Shown here: positions 10,980 through 28,597 of the stretch, in pieces
How positions within the stretch are numbered: position 1 is the first letter of the stretch
Layout of the letters: the number at the start of each line of letters is the position of its first letter
Origin: Hirudo medicinalis
Taxonomy: Eukaryota > Annelida > Clitellata > Hirudinida > Hirudinidae
Assembly (NCBI GenBank): GCA_011800805.1
Contig: MPNW01000683.1
Location: 10,218 to 38,814 of the forward strand
DNA: 28,597 nt
Reading direction: 5' to 3'
Made by a program: the position numbers and the translations under genes
The notes under the pieces: generated by a model
Told to the model about the DNA's origin: nothing
What the model saw: only the letters and a program-made list of their open reading frames with translations
The model's database searches: none

Positions 10980-13900
10980 ATGAATTCTGATGAGTTGTTG
11001 ATCTTGGTGAGATCTACTGGCTTTAGCGAAATGGGCGACTCAGGTAGGCCCTTCATTTAACTGTGCTTTGTGCAGGTTATTTGGTATTTAGTATTTTTGT
11101 GCTATGACCACATCACCGACACCGATATGTTTGTTGCACGTACTGACGATACTTTTCTATTATTAGCGTCAAAATGTAATGTAAAGCATTTTAAGTTATC
11201 GTTCGTAAAAGGGGTCCGCGATGAAGATTCAAAAAGATTGAATCAAGTGAGGGTCCAGACTGCCAGATGGCTGAGGCAGCGATCCATAAATGCCGCTATA
11301 TTGTTGTCGGCCAACAGTGAGCCTATTCAACATTTCTCTGATACTGAGAATCAATCACCTGAATTCAATCACTAGTATTAGGAAAATAACTCATCTTTAG
11401 TTACAGAACAAGGAACATCTCCATCACTTACGAAAACAGATGCTCAGATCTTTCCAGAAAAACTCACTTCTACCTTCATCAGCTGTCAAAACAAAGTCTT
11501 GCCAAGCAACCAAAAGGGATGCAGGGACAAGCAGAGCCCTAACAAAAACAACTCTGACAATAGCAACAATGACGAGGATAAGGAGCCAGCTCCAACAAAC
11601 ACAGACTCGAATAACATAGCCTTGAATTGTACAAGCCTCACAAATAAAGTACACAATCACAATCATAATCATAATCATATCATAGGCAATCTTGAAAACA
11701 GTAATAATAAGAAAAAGAATTTTTCAAAGTCTGCCTCTCTATTGCTGAGACCTAACATGGCAATGTCAAAGCAGCAACCAGCTCTCTCCAGGTCTTTTGA
11801 CTCCAATCTAGCATGTCAGTCATTAGTATTAGATAGTACTGCTTATCATCTCAAAACATCTCATTAACATAAATAATTCAAATGTTATTCGTGGAAAACC
11901 ATTTGCAGTGTCATTAGCATAGTATGTTGTTTGAAATGATTTTAATTACTCAATGTAGATTACATTATCTGTTGATTTTAAGTACTATGATCATATTAAT
12001 TCTGTACATTTTAAATACTATGACCATATTAATTCTGTACATTTTAAGTACTGTGTCCATATTAATTCTGTACATTTTAAGTACTATGACCATATTAATT
12101 CTGTACATTTTAAGTACTATGACCATATTAATTCTATACATTTTAAGTACTATGACCATATTAATTCTGTACATTTTAAGTACTGTGTCCATATTAATTC
12201 TGTACATTTTAAGTACTATGACCATATTAATTCTGTACATTTTAAGTACTATGACCATATTAATTCTGTACATTTTAAGTACTATGACCATATTAATTCT
12301 ATACATTTTAAGTACTATGACCATATTAATTCTATACATTTTAAGTACTATGACCATATTAATTCTGTACATTTTAAGTACTATGACCATATTAATTCTA
12401 TACATTTTAAGTAATATGACCATATTAATTCTGTACATTTTAAATACTATGACCATATTAATTCTGTACATTTTAAGTACTATGACCATATTAATTCTGT
12501 ACATTTTAAGTACTGTGACCGTATTAATTCTGTACATTTTCCTATTTATTTAAAAATTTATCTATTTCATTTCTATTACTTTATTATATTTTACCTTGTT
12601 AATCTGGTAGAAATTATATAATTTTATTCATTAATTCATGTTGATTACATTCTCCAGTAAGGGTGTCCCCAACAAACCTCCAACAGCGCAAGAAGTCCAT
12701 TTACGACTTGGCCATGAGGTCGACAATCGATGATGGAATGCTTTCCATCGATCTGGAGCAGAGGGCAAGGCAGGAGGCAGAGAGAGCCATGAAGGTTTGC
12801 TTGTCTGGGGTCATCTCTTCAGCAAATCATTGGTTTTCATGAAATTCAATTTCTTCAGAGCAAAAAGATCTTCACGATAATAGGACCTTATCCAAGTTTG
12901 AGGTCGTCTCTGAGGAGGAGAGGTTGGGTTGAGAAGTTGCCCTCGATGACGCCAAAAAGTGGTTCGAAATCTTACCGTCGCTCGAGAATGTTATTGTTAT
13001 TGTAACGTCGTAAAGTAGGGTAATATTTTACAGATATTTTATATCTATAATATAATATCTTACAGACTGCACAAACTAATGATAATGTAATTCTGGTGTT
13101 GTTGCATTGGCAGAAGGACTGGAAACTGCTTCGGACCATCTATCCGATGAAAAAAATCCCGAATTGATAACCATGATGGTGATTGTCGCTGTCAATACTT
13201 TGTCGACGATGATTGTGGTAATGTAACGACTACATATTCAGTTGTTGTGCAATTAGTCTCAGGTAGTCAGGAACTCGATGCCTTCTTTGGTCTTCAGCGT
13301 GAAGGCAGTCGACGTGGCCAGCCACACCACCCGAACAGGCCAGCTGGTCAACCACTTTGCGAAGTCCAGCAACTTCACGACCAAGGTTGGCCATTGATGG
13401 ATGACCCTCTTGGTGGACCCCTTACAAATATTTAATAAATTTATCAATACCCTTCCAATATCTTGTACCTGCGCTCTTAACACGAGACCCATTTCATTTC
13501 ATTTCCTAACCCTAACCTTATTTACACATCGTTTACATCATTACATTTTTATTTACATCGTTAGATTCGTTCGCGCATCATCGAATCGTCGTGCAACCAA
13601 GATATTTTCTCGCTAGGCTGGCCTTTGCCACAATATGAAGAACGTCCCATGGTTCATGCATTGCGACCCAAACACCTTCTATCCGAGGTGTTACAATCTC
13701 GCCAACGATGAAGAAAAGGAAGCTTTCAGAGGTCATCACGTGAGATTATTTAGTAGGACATAAAGTAAACATTGAAAATAATGGTCGACGACCAGTTTAT
13801 CTAACCGTGCAGGGGTGCAAGTTAGCTCAGAGGGTAGCGTTCCTGCGAACGACAGTAAAAGGTCGTTACGTGTCCTGTTCGAAACCCAGCTTGCACCACC

Positions 13901-16205
13901 ACAAAGCGCCCCCGGGAGCCGGCTTGGACCAAGCTCCCCTGATGCCCACGCTTATGGCGCTATATAAATAAACTTACTTACTTACAAATACTGATTACAT
14001 TTGCATGCGTCGTTCAAGATGATTTCCGGCTGACGTCCTGCTGTTGCATGTTGAAACACTACTTGGCAAAGCAAAGCAAGCTGGAGGTGGTGATGGGTGG
14101 AGCTTGTTCTGGGAATAAAAGAAGCTCTCGCTTGTCGTCTGCCTTTTCAAGGTTTGAAAGTCTTATTGAGGCCTCTGACGCTATGCAAATGGCGCATTAT
14201 AAATTAACTATTATTATTATTATTGTTGTTGTTGTTATTGTGATTGTGATTGTGATTGTTATTGCCATTGTCATTGTCATTGTCATTGTCATTGTTATTG
14301 TTGTTATTATTATTTATGTCCTTAGTCGGACCTTCACAATGGGAGAACTTTCAAACATTAATCGTCTATTATGCTATTTCTTTATATTGATTTTATTTTC
14401 TTACTCAAGCTACTTAATTAGCAAAATAATTGGAGGATCTTTTGAGTAAATGCTCGTATCTTTTGCAGCTCAAGAGGAAGCAGAAAAGAGGGTGTCGAGC
14501 TTCTCGTTCCAATGTTGAGGGTGGTGAGGAGTGCTCGCAGAAGTCCAAACAAGAATGAGGTGAAGAGCTGGGGAAAAGCTCATTCTTGACAATCAATCTC
14601 ATAATTTATCATTTAGAACTTTCTAAATTTGCAATATAAGTTATAAATTATTGAAATATCTTCCAACACAACACATTCCCAAAAAATATTTCCCAAAATC
14701 TTTTAACAGACGTCATCGACGGTGGCTTCAAGTCGGGATCGACCGGTGAAAGCCACGACGGACGACGTGGAAGGTTCGTGCAATCTCGGCACCGACGACA
14801 AAAAGGTCAACGATGACGGTCTCGAGCGAAGCTCGCACGACAGCATCGACCAAACCCATTCCAGCGAACTGGATTCAAAACAGGATCCGGTCGTCTCCAA
14901 AGACGAAAGTCTCGGATCTGAACCTCCGCCAACTCCGCCTCTGCACGACCTCATTCCAGTTGAAGCTTTGAAGTTTGCATTGGAAAAATGTCAGGAGTTC
15001 ATCAGGTTCAGAGAAAATGATGACCTGGATGTCCTTGACCCCCCTTCGAATCCAGTCGAACCCAGGAATGGGAAGCTCCTTGGCAACAGCAGACTTAGAA
15101 ACATGGCTGCTGATGTTAAGGACTTGAGTGATGCCAACAATGGTGTTAGTTGGAAATGAATAAACATTCATAATGTATGTAGTACAATGATAATGTTCAT
15201 ATGCTATGAATTGGCATGTTTTGCATTTATCATCATATTGTGAATACATTAAAATACTTAATTATGTATCGTATGAATATCTAAATATGTTAATATGAAT
15301 ATTTAAATACGTTAATACGAATATCTAAATGTGAATATCTGAATATGTTAATATGAATATTTAAATACGATAATACGAAAATCTAAATGTGAATATCTGA
15401 ATATGTTAATATGAATATTTAAATATGTTAATATGAATATCTAAATGTGAATATCTGAATATGTTAATATGAATATCTAAATATGTTAATACGACTATCT
15501 AAATATGAATATATAAATATTTTAAATATTAATACATAAAAATATAAAAATATTTAAATAATGCAATTACCTCAATCTTAAAGTGGAAATAACTTCTTGC
15601 AGAGTGGTTGTTCCATGATATCCTGGAATGAGTTCATGGAATGGTCGTCGGCTTATGTTAAGTGAGCAGTCACAAAACAATCATGACGACATGATGACAT
15701 AATGATGAGTGCTAATAATATAATATTTATTTCAAATATTCATTTTAAAACATATAAAGAAATTATTTTAAAACACATGAATAAATTATTTTAAAACATA
15801 TAAATAAATTATTTTAAATTATAAAATATTAAATAAAATTCTGCTCTCAAAAAAACAGGGGCGAAAGGGACATGGAGTCGTGCCCTTCGACCGGCTCTGA
15901 TTGCAGGAGGGTGCTGATGATGATGAGGAAGTATTGTCCTCAGTTTGAGATGGAGGGCAGCAGGAATGTTTGGATTATCAAACCAGGAGCCAAGTCTAGA
16001 GGCCGAGGTCTTAATGATGGTGATGATGATGATGACGACGATGATGATGATGCTACTGCTGCTGCTGCTGATGATGATGATGGTGATAATTCCTTGAAGA
16101 AGCCGTCTTGATAAACTCATTAATAATGTCGGATTTATTAAAATTAAAGGCATTTGTTAATTGATTGTTACAAAATAAAATATACCAATAAATATATCTT
16201 AATTG

Positions 16206-16242
<37 letters not shown>

Positions 16243-18089
16243 TAATAATAATAAGGCAGGATTTTGATCTCCAATGTTGGCAGGCATCCAATGCTCTGAC
16301 AAGTTCAACGAGATCATGGCCGCTGCTGCTCTGTCGGACGGTCAGTTTGTCGTGCAGAAGTACATTGGTGAGATTGCAATATTTTGAGATTACAGAATTA
16401 TTAATGATAATTATTTATTATTTTTTGGCAAAAGCACCACTAACGAAGATATGTGACAGTGATGTCGAAAGCAAACAATGTTAAGGGCTAAGTTATGAAA
16501 TACTTATGCACTGCAATGGATAAAACAGTAAAAATACTGATTTACAACAATGCAAAAAAAATAAAACATATTAACATATGAATACGTATTAACATATAAA
16601 TACATATTAACATATAAATACATATTAACATATAAATACATATTAACATATAAATACATATTAACTTATAAATACATATTAACTTATAAATAATTATCGA
16701 CTAAATAATTTACTAAGTAATCGATTAATTTATCAATAATTGTCGGCCAACGACGTGAATTCGTCTGCTTTTCATTTTAGAGCGTCCCTTGCTGGTGTAC
16801 AGGACGAAGTTTGACGTCCGTCAGTGGTTCCTGGTGACGGATTGGAATCCACTCACAGTGTGGTTTTACCTTGATTGTTATCTCAGGTTTTGTTCCAGAG
16901 AATTTACTCTGGACGACTTCCATGTGTATGTTTTCATTGTTGGGTTACATTTGTCTTTAAAATGTTGATAATACCTGTCTCAATAATAACTCTGGTCAAA
17001 ATGGTTTAAGGTTTAAGATGGTTTAATGGTTTAAAATGGTTTAAGCCAAGTCAAGTTTTTCTAAATTTAAATTATCATATTTCACTTAATCACTTTTCAA
17101 TACCATCGTTATCGATCATCATATTCACCAACATCATCATTGCCCTTCCAGCTCAGTTCATCTCTCCAACAACTCGGTTCAAAAGCATTTCTCTCCAGAT
17201 CCAGAGAGATCAAGAAATCTCCCAGAGGACAACATGTGGACTAGCGACCAATTCCAGGAATATCTCAAGTGGGATAGGCCCATTTCAACCACCATAAATT
17301 AATACTTGTTGTCTACGTATGGTGTAGATTCTATGTAAATAGTCACAGCCTATACTTCACACTCATAACATATAACTTATTAATACATAACTTATTGACA
17401 CATTTAAACATTAGTCATGAATAATCTCATCCAGAAGGAATGGGCATGGCAGAGTATGGACAGAGTATGTCGTGCCAGAGATGAAGCATGCAATCCTCTG
17501 TTCACTCCTCTGCACTCAAGAACATGTGGAGTGCAGAAAGGTGAGAAGAACCCCAGCAGGATCATTTCAGTCATTTTAAAAATTAAAAATAATTTGATTT
17601 AAAAATTAATCAAGCACAGCATTATTGATGTAACCATCACAGGGTTCCTTTGAACTTTATGGTGCTGACTTCATGATCACAGAAAATCTGAAGCCTTGGT
17701 TGCTGGAGATAAATTCTAGCCCGAGCATGGCCAAGAACACCCGGGCAACATCCGTTCTTGTGGACGGAGTCATGGAGGACATGTTGAAAGGTGATGTTCC
17801 ACGAAGTAGTCATTCTAATTATTGCTCGTAATATATAACAACATAAATTAAATAATTTATTAATTAATTAGTAATTGTAATTAGAACAATAAGTATCTTA
17901 ACGGAGCTCAGTTAGTAATCTTTTCCAGATGTATTTGCAGTGGTGCTTGACAGAAGAACGGACAAAAACTGTGGCACTGGTCGCTTTGAGTTGATCTACA
18001 AACAGCCAACATTACCGCTTCTGCCCAATCCAAACGTCAGCCTCAGCCTTCATGGTAGAAAGATAAGGAAGGTCACTCTAAAAAAGTGA
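10980..18089 (+). CDS. TTLL3: Tubulin monoglycylase, TTLL3/TTLL8 type
   Basis: Exons with agreeing phases: 10980-11043, 11167-11316, 11407-11700, 12658-12794, 12859-about 12958, 13114-13178, 13263-13385, 13617-13731, 14019-14151, 14469-14559, 14710-15144, 15603-15661, 15859-16007, 16284-16367, 16781-16925, 17152-17268, 17435-17540, 17643-17790, 17929-18089; about 891 aa. Diagnostic TTLL3/8 stretches are [71 protein letters not shown] (ATP-binding), [29 protein letters not shown] and [11 protein letters not shown] (metal/ATP site). Such enzymes initiate glycine side chains on axonemal tubulin. The first three exons (Ser/Asn-rich, with an HNHNHNHNH run) rest on splice phases only; the end of the third and the 12958 donor are the weakest. 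The 14019-15144 exons add a long Ser/Asp-rich insertion between conserved blocks. The protein ends soon after the catalytic core, lacking the long tail of vertebrate TTLL3. TTLL3 versus TTLL8 cannot be resolved; the symbol is for the family. Confidence 0.92.
11979..12540. repeat. 33-bp minisatellite, 17 copies
   Basis: Seventeen head-to-tail copies of a 33-bp unit (GTACATTTTAAGTACTATGA followed by CCATATTAATTCT) fill most of the TTLL intron between 11700 and 12658. Units differ by few substitutions. Because the period is divisible by three and the unit has no stop in one frame on each strand, long spurious open frames of repeated 11-residue blocks appear on both strands. I treat this as noncoding. 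Confidence 0.95.
13814..13985 (+). mobile_element. tRNA-derived SINE (type A)
   Basis: The head is tRNA-like. GTGCAAG (13815-13821) can pair perfectly with CTTGCAC (13890-13896) as a 7-bp acceptor stem. An A-box match (TAGCTCAGAGG, 13823-13833) and a B-box match (GTTCGAAAC, 13877-13885) form an internal RNA polymerase III promoter. A GC-rich unrelated body follows (13900-13955), then GGCGCTATATAAATAAA and a short CTTA repeat tail. It lies in a TTLL intron in the sense direction. No clear target-site duplication was found. A genuine tRNA gene is unlikely because the anticodon arm is aberrant and the unrelated body and simple-repeat tail are typical of SINEs. Confidence 0.8.
14165..14315 (+). 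repeat. Retroposon 3'-end remnant and trinucleotide tail
   Basis: The stretch near 14176-14200 (GCTATGCAAATGGCGCATTA, then TAAATTAA) resembles the end of the SINE at 13814-13985 (TTATGGCGCTATATAAATAA). It runs into about 100 bp of TTA/TTG/TCA trinucleotide repeats (14209-14315). It looks like a truncated retroposon 3' end followed by an expanded tail, in a TTLL intron. Confidence 0.5.
15262..15530. repeat. AT-rich tandem repeat (units of about 14 and 22 bp)
   Basis: Imperfect tandem copies of GAATATCTAAATATGTTAAT-like units alternate with a shorter GAATATCTAAATGT form. They fill most of the TTLL intron 15145-15602. The array is about 80% A+T, noncoding. Confidence 0.85.
15733..15830. repeat. 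AT-rich 23-bp tandem repeat
   Basis: Three to four imperfect copies of a 23-bp unit (AAATTATTTTAAAACATATA then AAT) lie in the TTLL intron 15662-15858, ending just before the next exon's acceptor. Confidence 0.7.
16012..16082. repeat. GAT/GCT trinucleotide microsatellite
   Basis: Runs of GATGATGAT, GACGAC and GCTGCTGCT occupy the start of the TTLL intron that follows the exon ending at 16007. They create artefactual acidic or serine/histidine open frames on both strands. Confidence 0.85.
16206..16254. repeat. AAT trinucleotide microsatellite
   Basis: An (AAT)n run, interrupted once by AAC, lies in the same TTLL intron about 30 bp before the acceptor of the exon at 16284. Confidence 0.9.
16566..16691. 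repeat. 18-bp AT-rich tandem repeat, seven copies
   Basis: Seven copies of ACATATTAACATATAAAT with single-base variants (the last two share CTTATA in place of CATATA). It lies in the TTLL intron 16368-16780. Confidence 0.9.
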
Positions 18090-19174
18090 TTGAGTCAATC
18101 CAATTAATAATTTTGTTGTGAAGCATTGCTGTGAGACATCAGTTAATATCTTTGGTATTCTTTAACTACTTGCAATGTCACTCTGTTCCTCGTTAGTTTT
18201 GCCTTATCACCGCGCTGAAGTCGATTTTGCATTGTACGGCAATTATTCAGTATGAATTTATTTTATAATTTAAATTTATCTTGTAATTGCTTTATGGTCA
18301 ACAAAAACAATCTAGGAAAACAGTTCGATGGAGTTGATCGCCCGGCTAATAATCTTCGTGGTGAAAACGCCGCAACACCGGTTTGCGTCTGCTTTAAGAT
18401 GTGCTAAATATTCGCAGAAAGTGTCGAGTAATTCAGTTTCTAAATCTGCCTCTGCAAATCTGTTTCCAAAGTTTTCCCAAAAATTGGACATTATAAACTC
18501 CAACATCGGACGAACCAACCTCTATAACTAACCTCGTCTTTGTAGAGAATATTTAGGTCATTAATGACAAAGCAAAAAACAAATCGCGATTGTAAAATCA
18601 ATGCTTTAAAAAACCGTGTGCACCACGGAATTGCTATATTCGTCCCTATTTCCCTGACGGCAACACAGAAGACGCATGTTGCAGCCGGTTACTGAATGTG
18701 AGTCTTTGGTCTTTTGGACTCAACTGTATTACAGTCGATACTTGAATTACTCATACCAAAAACCACAAATTCCCCTGGCTAACCAAAACAAGCATCTAGA
18801 AAGTGGCTGAGCAAGGCAAGTGATTTGCCATGACCACCAAGCATGCATCCAAAGCTACAACTATTTCTAAAAGTCCTTAATCAGAGGATAATTATAAATT
18901 AGGGGATAATTTCTTCAAACAATTGCACTCCTCGAACAGCTACATATTCGACACCGTATTTGTCTGAACCAAAACAGTCAAAATTAAATCAATCAAGAGA
19001 CGACGTCCCACAAGGAAAAGGCATTCATCGGGACACTTTGAGTCTGTTAACAACGGAGGAATTCTCTGTTCTCGGGCGTCTGATCTCCTTGTTTATCACG
19101 GAGGGCTGCGGTATGACGTTTTCCTTGTTTTTCGACTTGAAAATGAAACCAATCGTTAAAACTTTAAGAAATAA
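18090..19174. other. Convergent spacer between TTLL and kinesin-5
   Basis: It holds the 3' UTRs of both neighbours and one small doubtful minus-strand ORF. I saw no canonical AATAAA close to either stop codon. No repeat or structured RNA was recognised. Confidence 0.5.
18312..18506 (-). CDS. Doubtful small ORF, 64 aa
   Basis: An uninterrupted frame from ATG at 18506 to TAG at 18312. The product has a reasonably balanced, non-repetitive composition with a helical-looking core (ADLETELLDTFCEYLAHLKA) and a CC pair, and it lies between two convergent genes. A second in-frame ATG five codons on (MSNFWENF...) is another possible start. The plus strand is also open across the same bases, which weakens the case. 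No family recognised. It could be a small gene, a terminal exon or chance. Confidence 0.22.
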   Translation of the reverse strand: MLEFIMSNFWENFGNRFAEADLETELLDTFCEYLAHLKADANRCCGVFTTKIISRAINSIELFS

Positions 19175-26873
<7,699 letters not shown>

Positions 26874-27620
26874 TTTGATGAACAATTATTCGAAAATTTC
26901 GATAACCGGACTTGTTTACAGATCTAAAACCTCGAAAATCGCGCAGAGCCAAGCCAGCCAATCAACAACGTCTTCGATAAGTTGCCTTTTCGCGTTCAAA
27001 AATTAGGGACCATCGAATCTGGCGCATAATTTGAGTAAAAGATTCGACAAACACTTTACAAAATATTTGACTTTAAAAAACAATTCTAATTTTTTAAAAA
27101 TATTAACTTGACTTAAAAATCTTTCATTTTATGTGGATTCGTTAAATAGCCAGAGTGTTCGTTCGAACGTCGAGAACGAAGCTTACGATTCTAACAAATT
27201 ATTCTGATACTGCTTGATTCACAAAAGCATCAATAACGAGCAAAACAGCTAAATTCCATGCGCCATTCACGGATGTTCATCCCGGGTGATCGCGCAGGTC
27301 CAGGCGAACCTACCTCCTTTGTCCAGAAGTGTTGTTTTACACCAACGTCGCATCTAGCAATACTGGAAATTGGTTGATAGCTCGGGTGGGACCCTGTAAA
27401 AGCTAAGCAAGCGGGATTTGATAAATCGCTCCGACACCAAAATGCGAATCCCCATTGTCGTAACAGTTCTAAATGTGACTAGTCACTTGACTGCTATAAA
27501 ATTTTAAAGTATAGATATTTAGAGCTAAGTGCTTAAGATGTTTTAGCAACTGAATAATTATTAAATATACCTATTCAGTAAGATTTTGACGAGGAAATAT
27601 CAAATAATTTTTGTTGTGAA
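26874..27620. promoter_or_regulatory. Upstream region of kinesin-5
   Basis: Spacer between the kinesin-5 start codon and the 3' end of the next minus-strand gene. The part nearest the gene is locally GC-richer and holds an inverted CCAAT box (26958-26962, about 85 bp upstream of the ATG), an E2F-like TTTTCGCG (26987-26994) and TTCAAA. Such elements are usual in cell-cycle gene promoters, but these are short matches. A second GC-richer patch at 27255-27440 has no recognisable gene or RNA. Confidence 0.35.
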
Positions 27621-27624
27621 CTGT

Positions 27625-27630
27625 TTTATT
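27625..27630 (-). terminator. Polyadenylation signal AATAAA for the right-edge gene
   Basis: The minus strand reads AATAAA here, about 205 nt past the proposed stop codon at 27834. It supports placing the 3' end of that gene here. Confidence 0.6.
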
Positions 27631-27833
27631 ACTTTTTGAACAATTGACAAACATGATTATCAAAAGATGCAAAGACTTCAGGAGCCATAAAATAACTCAC
27701 AAACACATCGTAAATACACAAATTAAGCTGCACTGACTAATGCGTAACAATGATAAAAAGATTAAACTGACAAACTATGGGGACAAACCCAACTAAAGTA
27801 ACAAATCAAACCAAAAATAGGACCAGCTTTCAT

Positions 27834-28478
27834 TCAAAAATTCTCAAACACTTTGACAATGGACTCACTAAGGTAACCGCTCGGACAAAAGGGAGAGAGG
27901 CAATTCTGAAAAAATCAGTCATTATATCATTGAATGAGTCACACTTTGACTCAAGCCATACAAAATAAATTATTGCAATGCTCATAATATTAATGCTTAA
28001 GTAAATTATAACATTAATATTTATATTAACAACAATGGCTGCACGATAATAACTCGGTACCAAATGCCTGCCATTAGACATGTCGTGTCTCGTGTTGAAT
28101 AAAGCAATTAGGACAGGTCATGAGAGGTCATGAATGCCAATGCTAAGTGCAAACTACCTTCAGCCTATTGAGATACACTGGTAGGTTGGACTTTTTGAAT
28201 TTCTTGGGGAGATAGTCAGGATCATTTGAGTAGAATTTGATGAGTTTTTCCTTCAAGGGTGGGGACGTGAGGATCATCATCAATACCACAACAATTTAAT
28301 GATCATCATCACGACGACTCACCATCTCGCTGATTATCCTGTCGGTGACATAATCATCCTTGCTGATGGTGTGCTCGACTTCCAAAGGCATGCCATAGTC
28401 CAAAGGTCGTTGCTATAGCATTATTAATTATTTAATGACGACATTGATGTCGACGAAGAAGAAGAAGAAGAAGAAGAA

Positions 28479-28518
<40 letters not shown>

Positions 28519-28597
28519 TTCATACCTCAGATGGTGGATATACGTAGAAGATCTTCATATCAGACGTCAGCTGGGCAGGGCTTTGCATGTGAAATGG
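27834..28597 (-). CDS. 3' part of an unidentified gene, partial at the right edge
   Basis: Four in-phase exon segments are proposed: 28597-28526 (cut by the window edge), 28412-28323, 28250-28158 and 27905-27834, ending at TGA. All junctions are GT/AG and phase 0. They encode about 108 aa, including MKIFYVYPPSE, RPLDYGMPLEVEHTISKDDY, RIISEMEKLIKFYSNDPDYL, KSNLPVYLNRLK and a C-terminus YLSESIVKVFENF. Composition is like a soluble, partly helical protein: charged and aromatic-rich, with no membrane segment. The acceptor of the third segment (CTTGAAG) and the last exon are the least certain. I do not recognise the family, and no domain is evident in this fragment. Confidence 0.6.
28453..28517. 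repeat. GAA/GAT trinucleotide microsatellite
   Basis: About seven GAA units run straight into about twelve GAT units. It lies in the first visible intron of the right-edge gene, starting only about 8 nt from that intron's donor site (minus strand). Confidence 0.95.

Noticed and set aside
11370..11382. Two in-frame TAG codons in the TTLL N-terminal frame, suggesting readthrough or a pseudogene
   Set aside because: A 90-bp intron (11317-11406) with GTGAGC donor and TTACAG acceptor, matching phase 1, removes both stops.
11924..12553. Long repetitive open frames on both strands (209 and 190 codons)
   Set aside because: They arise from a 33-bp tandem repeat whose period is divisible by three. 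Identical behaviour on both strands and monotonous 11-residue blocks argue against coding; the array sits inside a TTLL intron.
13815..13896. Functional tRNA gene
   Set aside because: Acceptor stem, A box and B box look tRNA-like, but the anticodon arm is abnormal and an unrelated body with a simple-repeat tail follows, as in a SINE.
27255..27440. GC-richer patch as a possible snRNA, 5S rRNA or spliced-leader gene
   Set aside because: A fragment (AGCTAAGCA) recalls 5S rRNA, but the rest does not fit 5S or the U1, U2, U4, U5 or U6 sequences, and no Sm site was found.
28453..28517. CRISPR-like or direct-repeat array
   Set aside because: It is a plain GAA/GAT trinucleotide microsatellite without spacers.

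Overview
The window is nuclear DNA of an animal with a compact, AT-rich genome. Nearly every gene is split into many short exons with GT/AG junctions, most introns are about 60-900 bp, there are AATAAA-type polyadenylation signals, and tRNA-derived SINEs sit in introns. The gene set (TOLLIP, a monoglycylase-type TTLL, kinesin-5, COX6C, NOA1) is metazoan. A ciliated invertebrate is likely, but the phylum cannot be fixed from this sequence alone. There is no operon, phage, CRISPR array or other prokaryotic feature.

Layout. 1-270: a doubtful 3' end of a gene entering from the left. 425-942 (-): a putative two-exon gene with a TATA box upstream, family unknown. 2348-4219 (-): a complete TOLLIP of six exons. 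4345-7396 (+): a complete NOA1 mitochondrial GTPase of nine exons, divergent from TOLLIP with only 125 bp between the start codons. 7601-8977 (-): a C2H2 zinc-finger gene with seven fingers, convergent with NOA1. 9853-10354 (+): two-exon COX6C. 10980-18089 (+): a TTLL3/TTLL8-type tubulin glycylase of about 19 exons, whose introns hold a 17-copy 33-bp minisatellite, a tRNA-like SINE, several AT-rich tandem arrays and trinucleotide microsatellites. 18312-18506 (-): a doubtful small ORF. 19175-26873 (-): kinesin-5 (KIF11/Eg5/BimC family) of 21 exons, almost full length, but with an apparent one-base deletion just before the P-loop, two SINE copies in introns and an assembly gap. 27834-28597 (-): the 3' part of an unidentified gene running off the right edge.

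Function. The recognisable genes are housekeeping or cell-biological: endosomal/ubiquitin adaptor, mitochondrial translation GTPase, respiratory chain subunit, axonemal tubulin glycylation and spindle motor. They do not form a pathway, and their arrangement looks like ordinary dense animal gene packing. I did not find a convincing undescribed biological system. The points most worth checking are the kinesin-5 frameshift, the identical 127-bp blocks either side of the gap, the TOLLIP/NOA1 shared promoter, the minisatellite, the SINEs and the unidentified genes.
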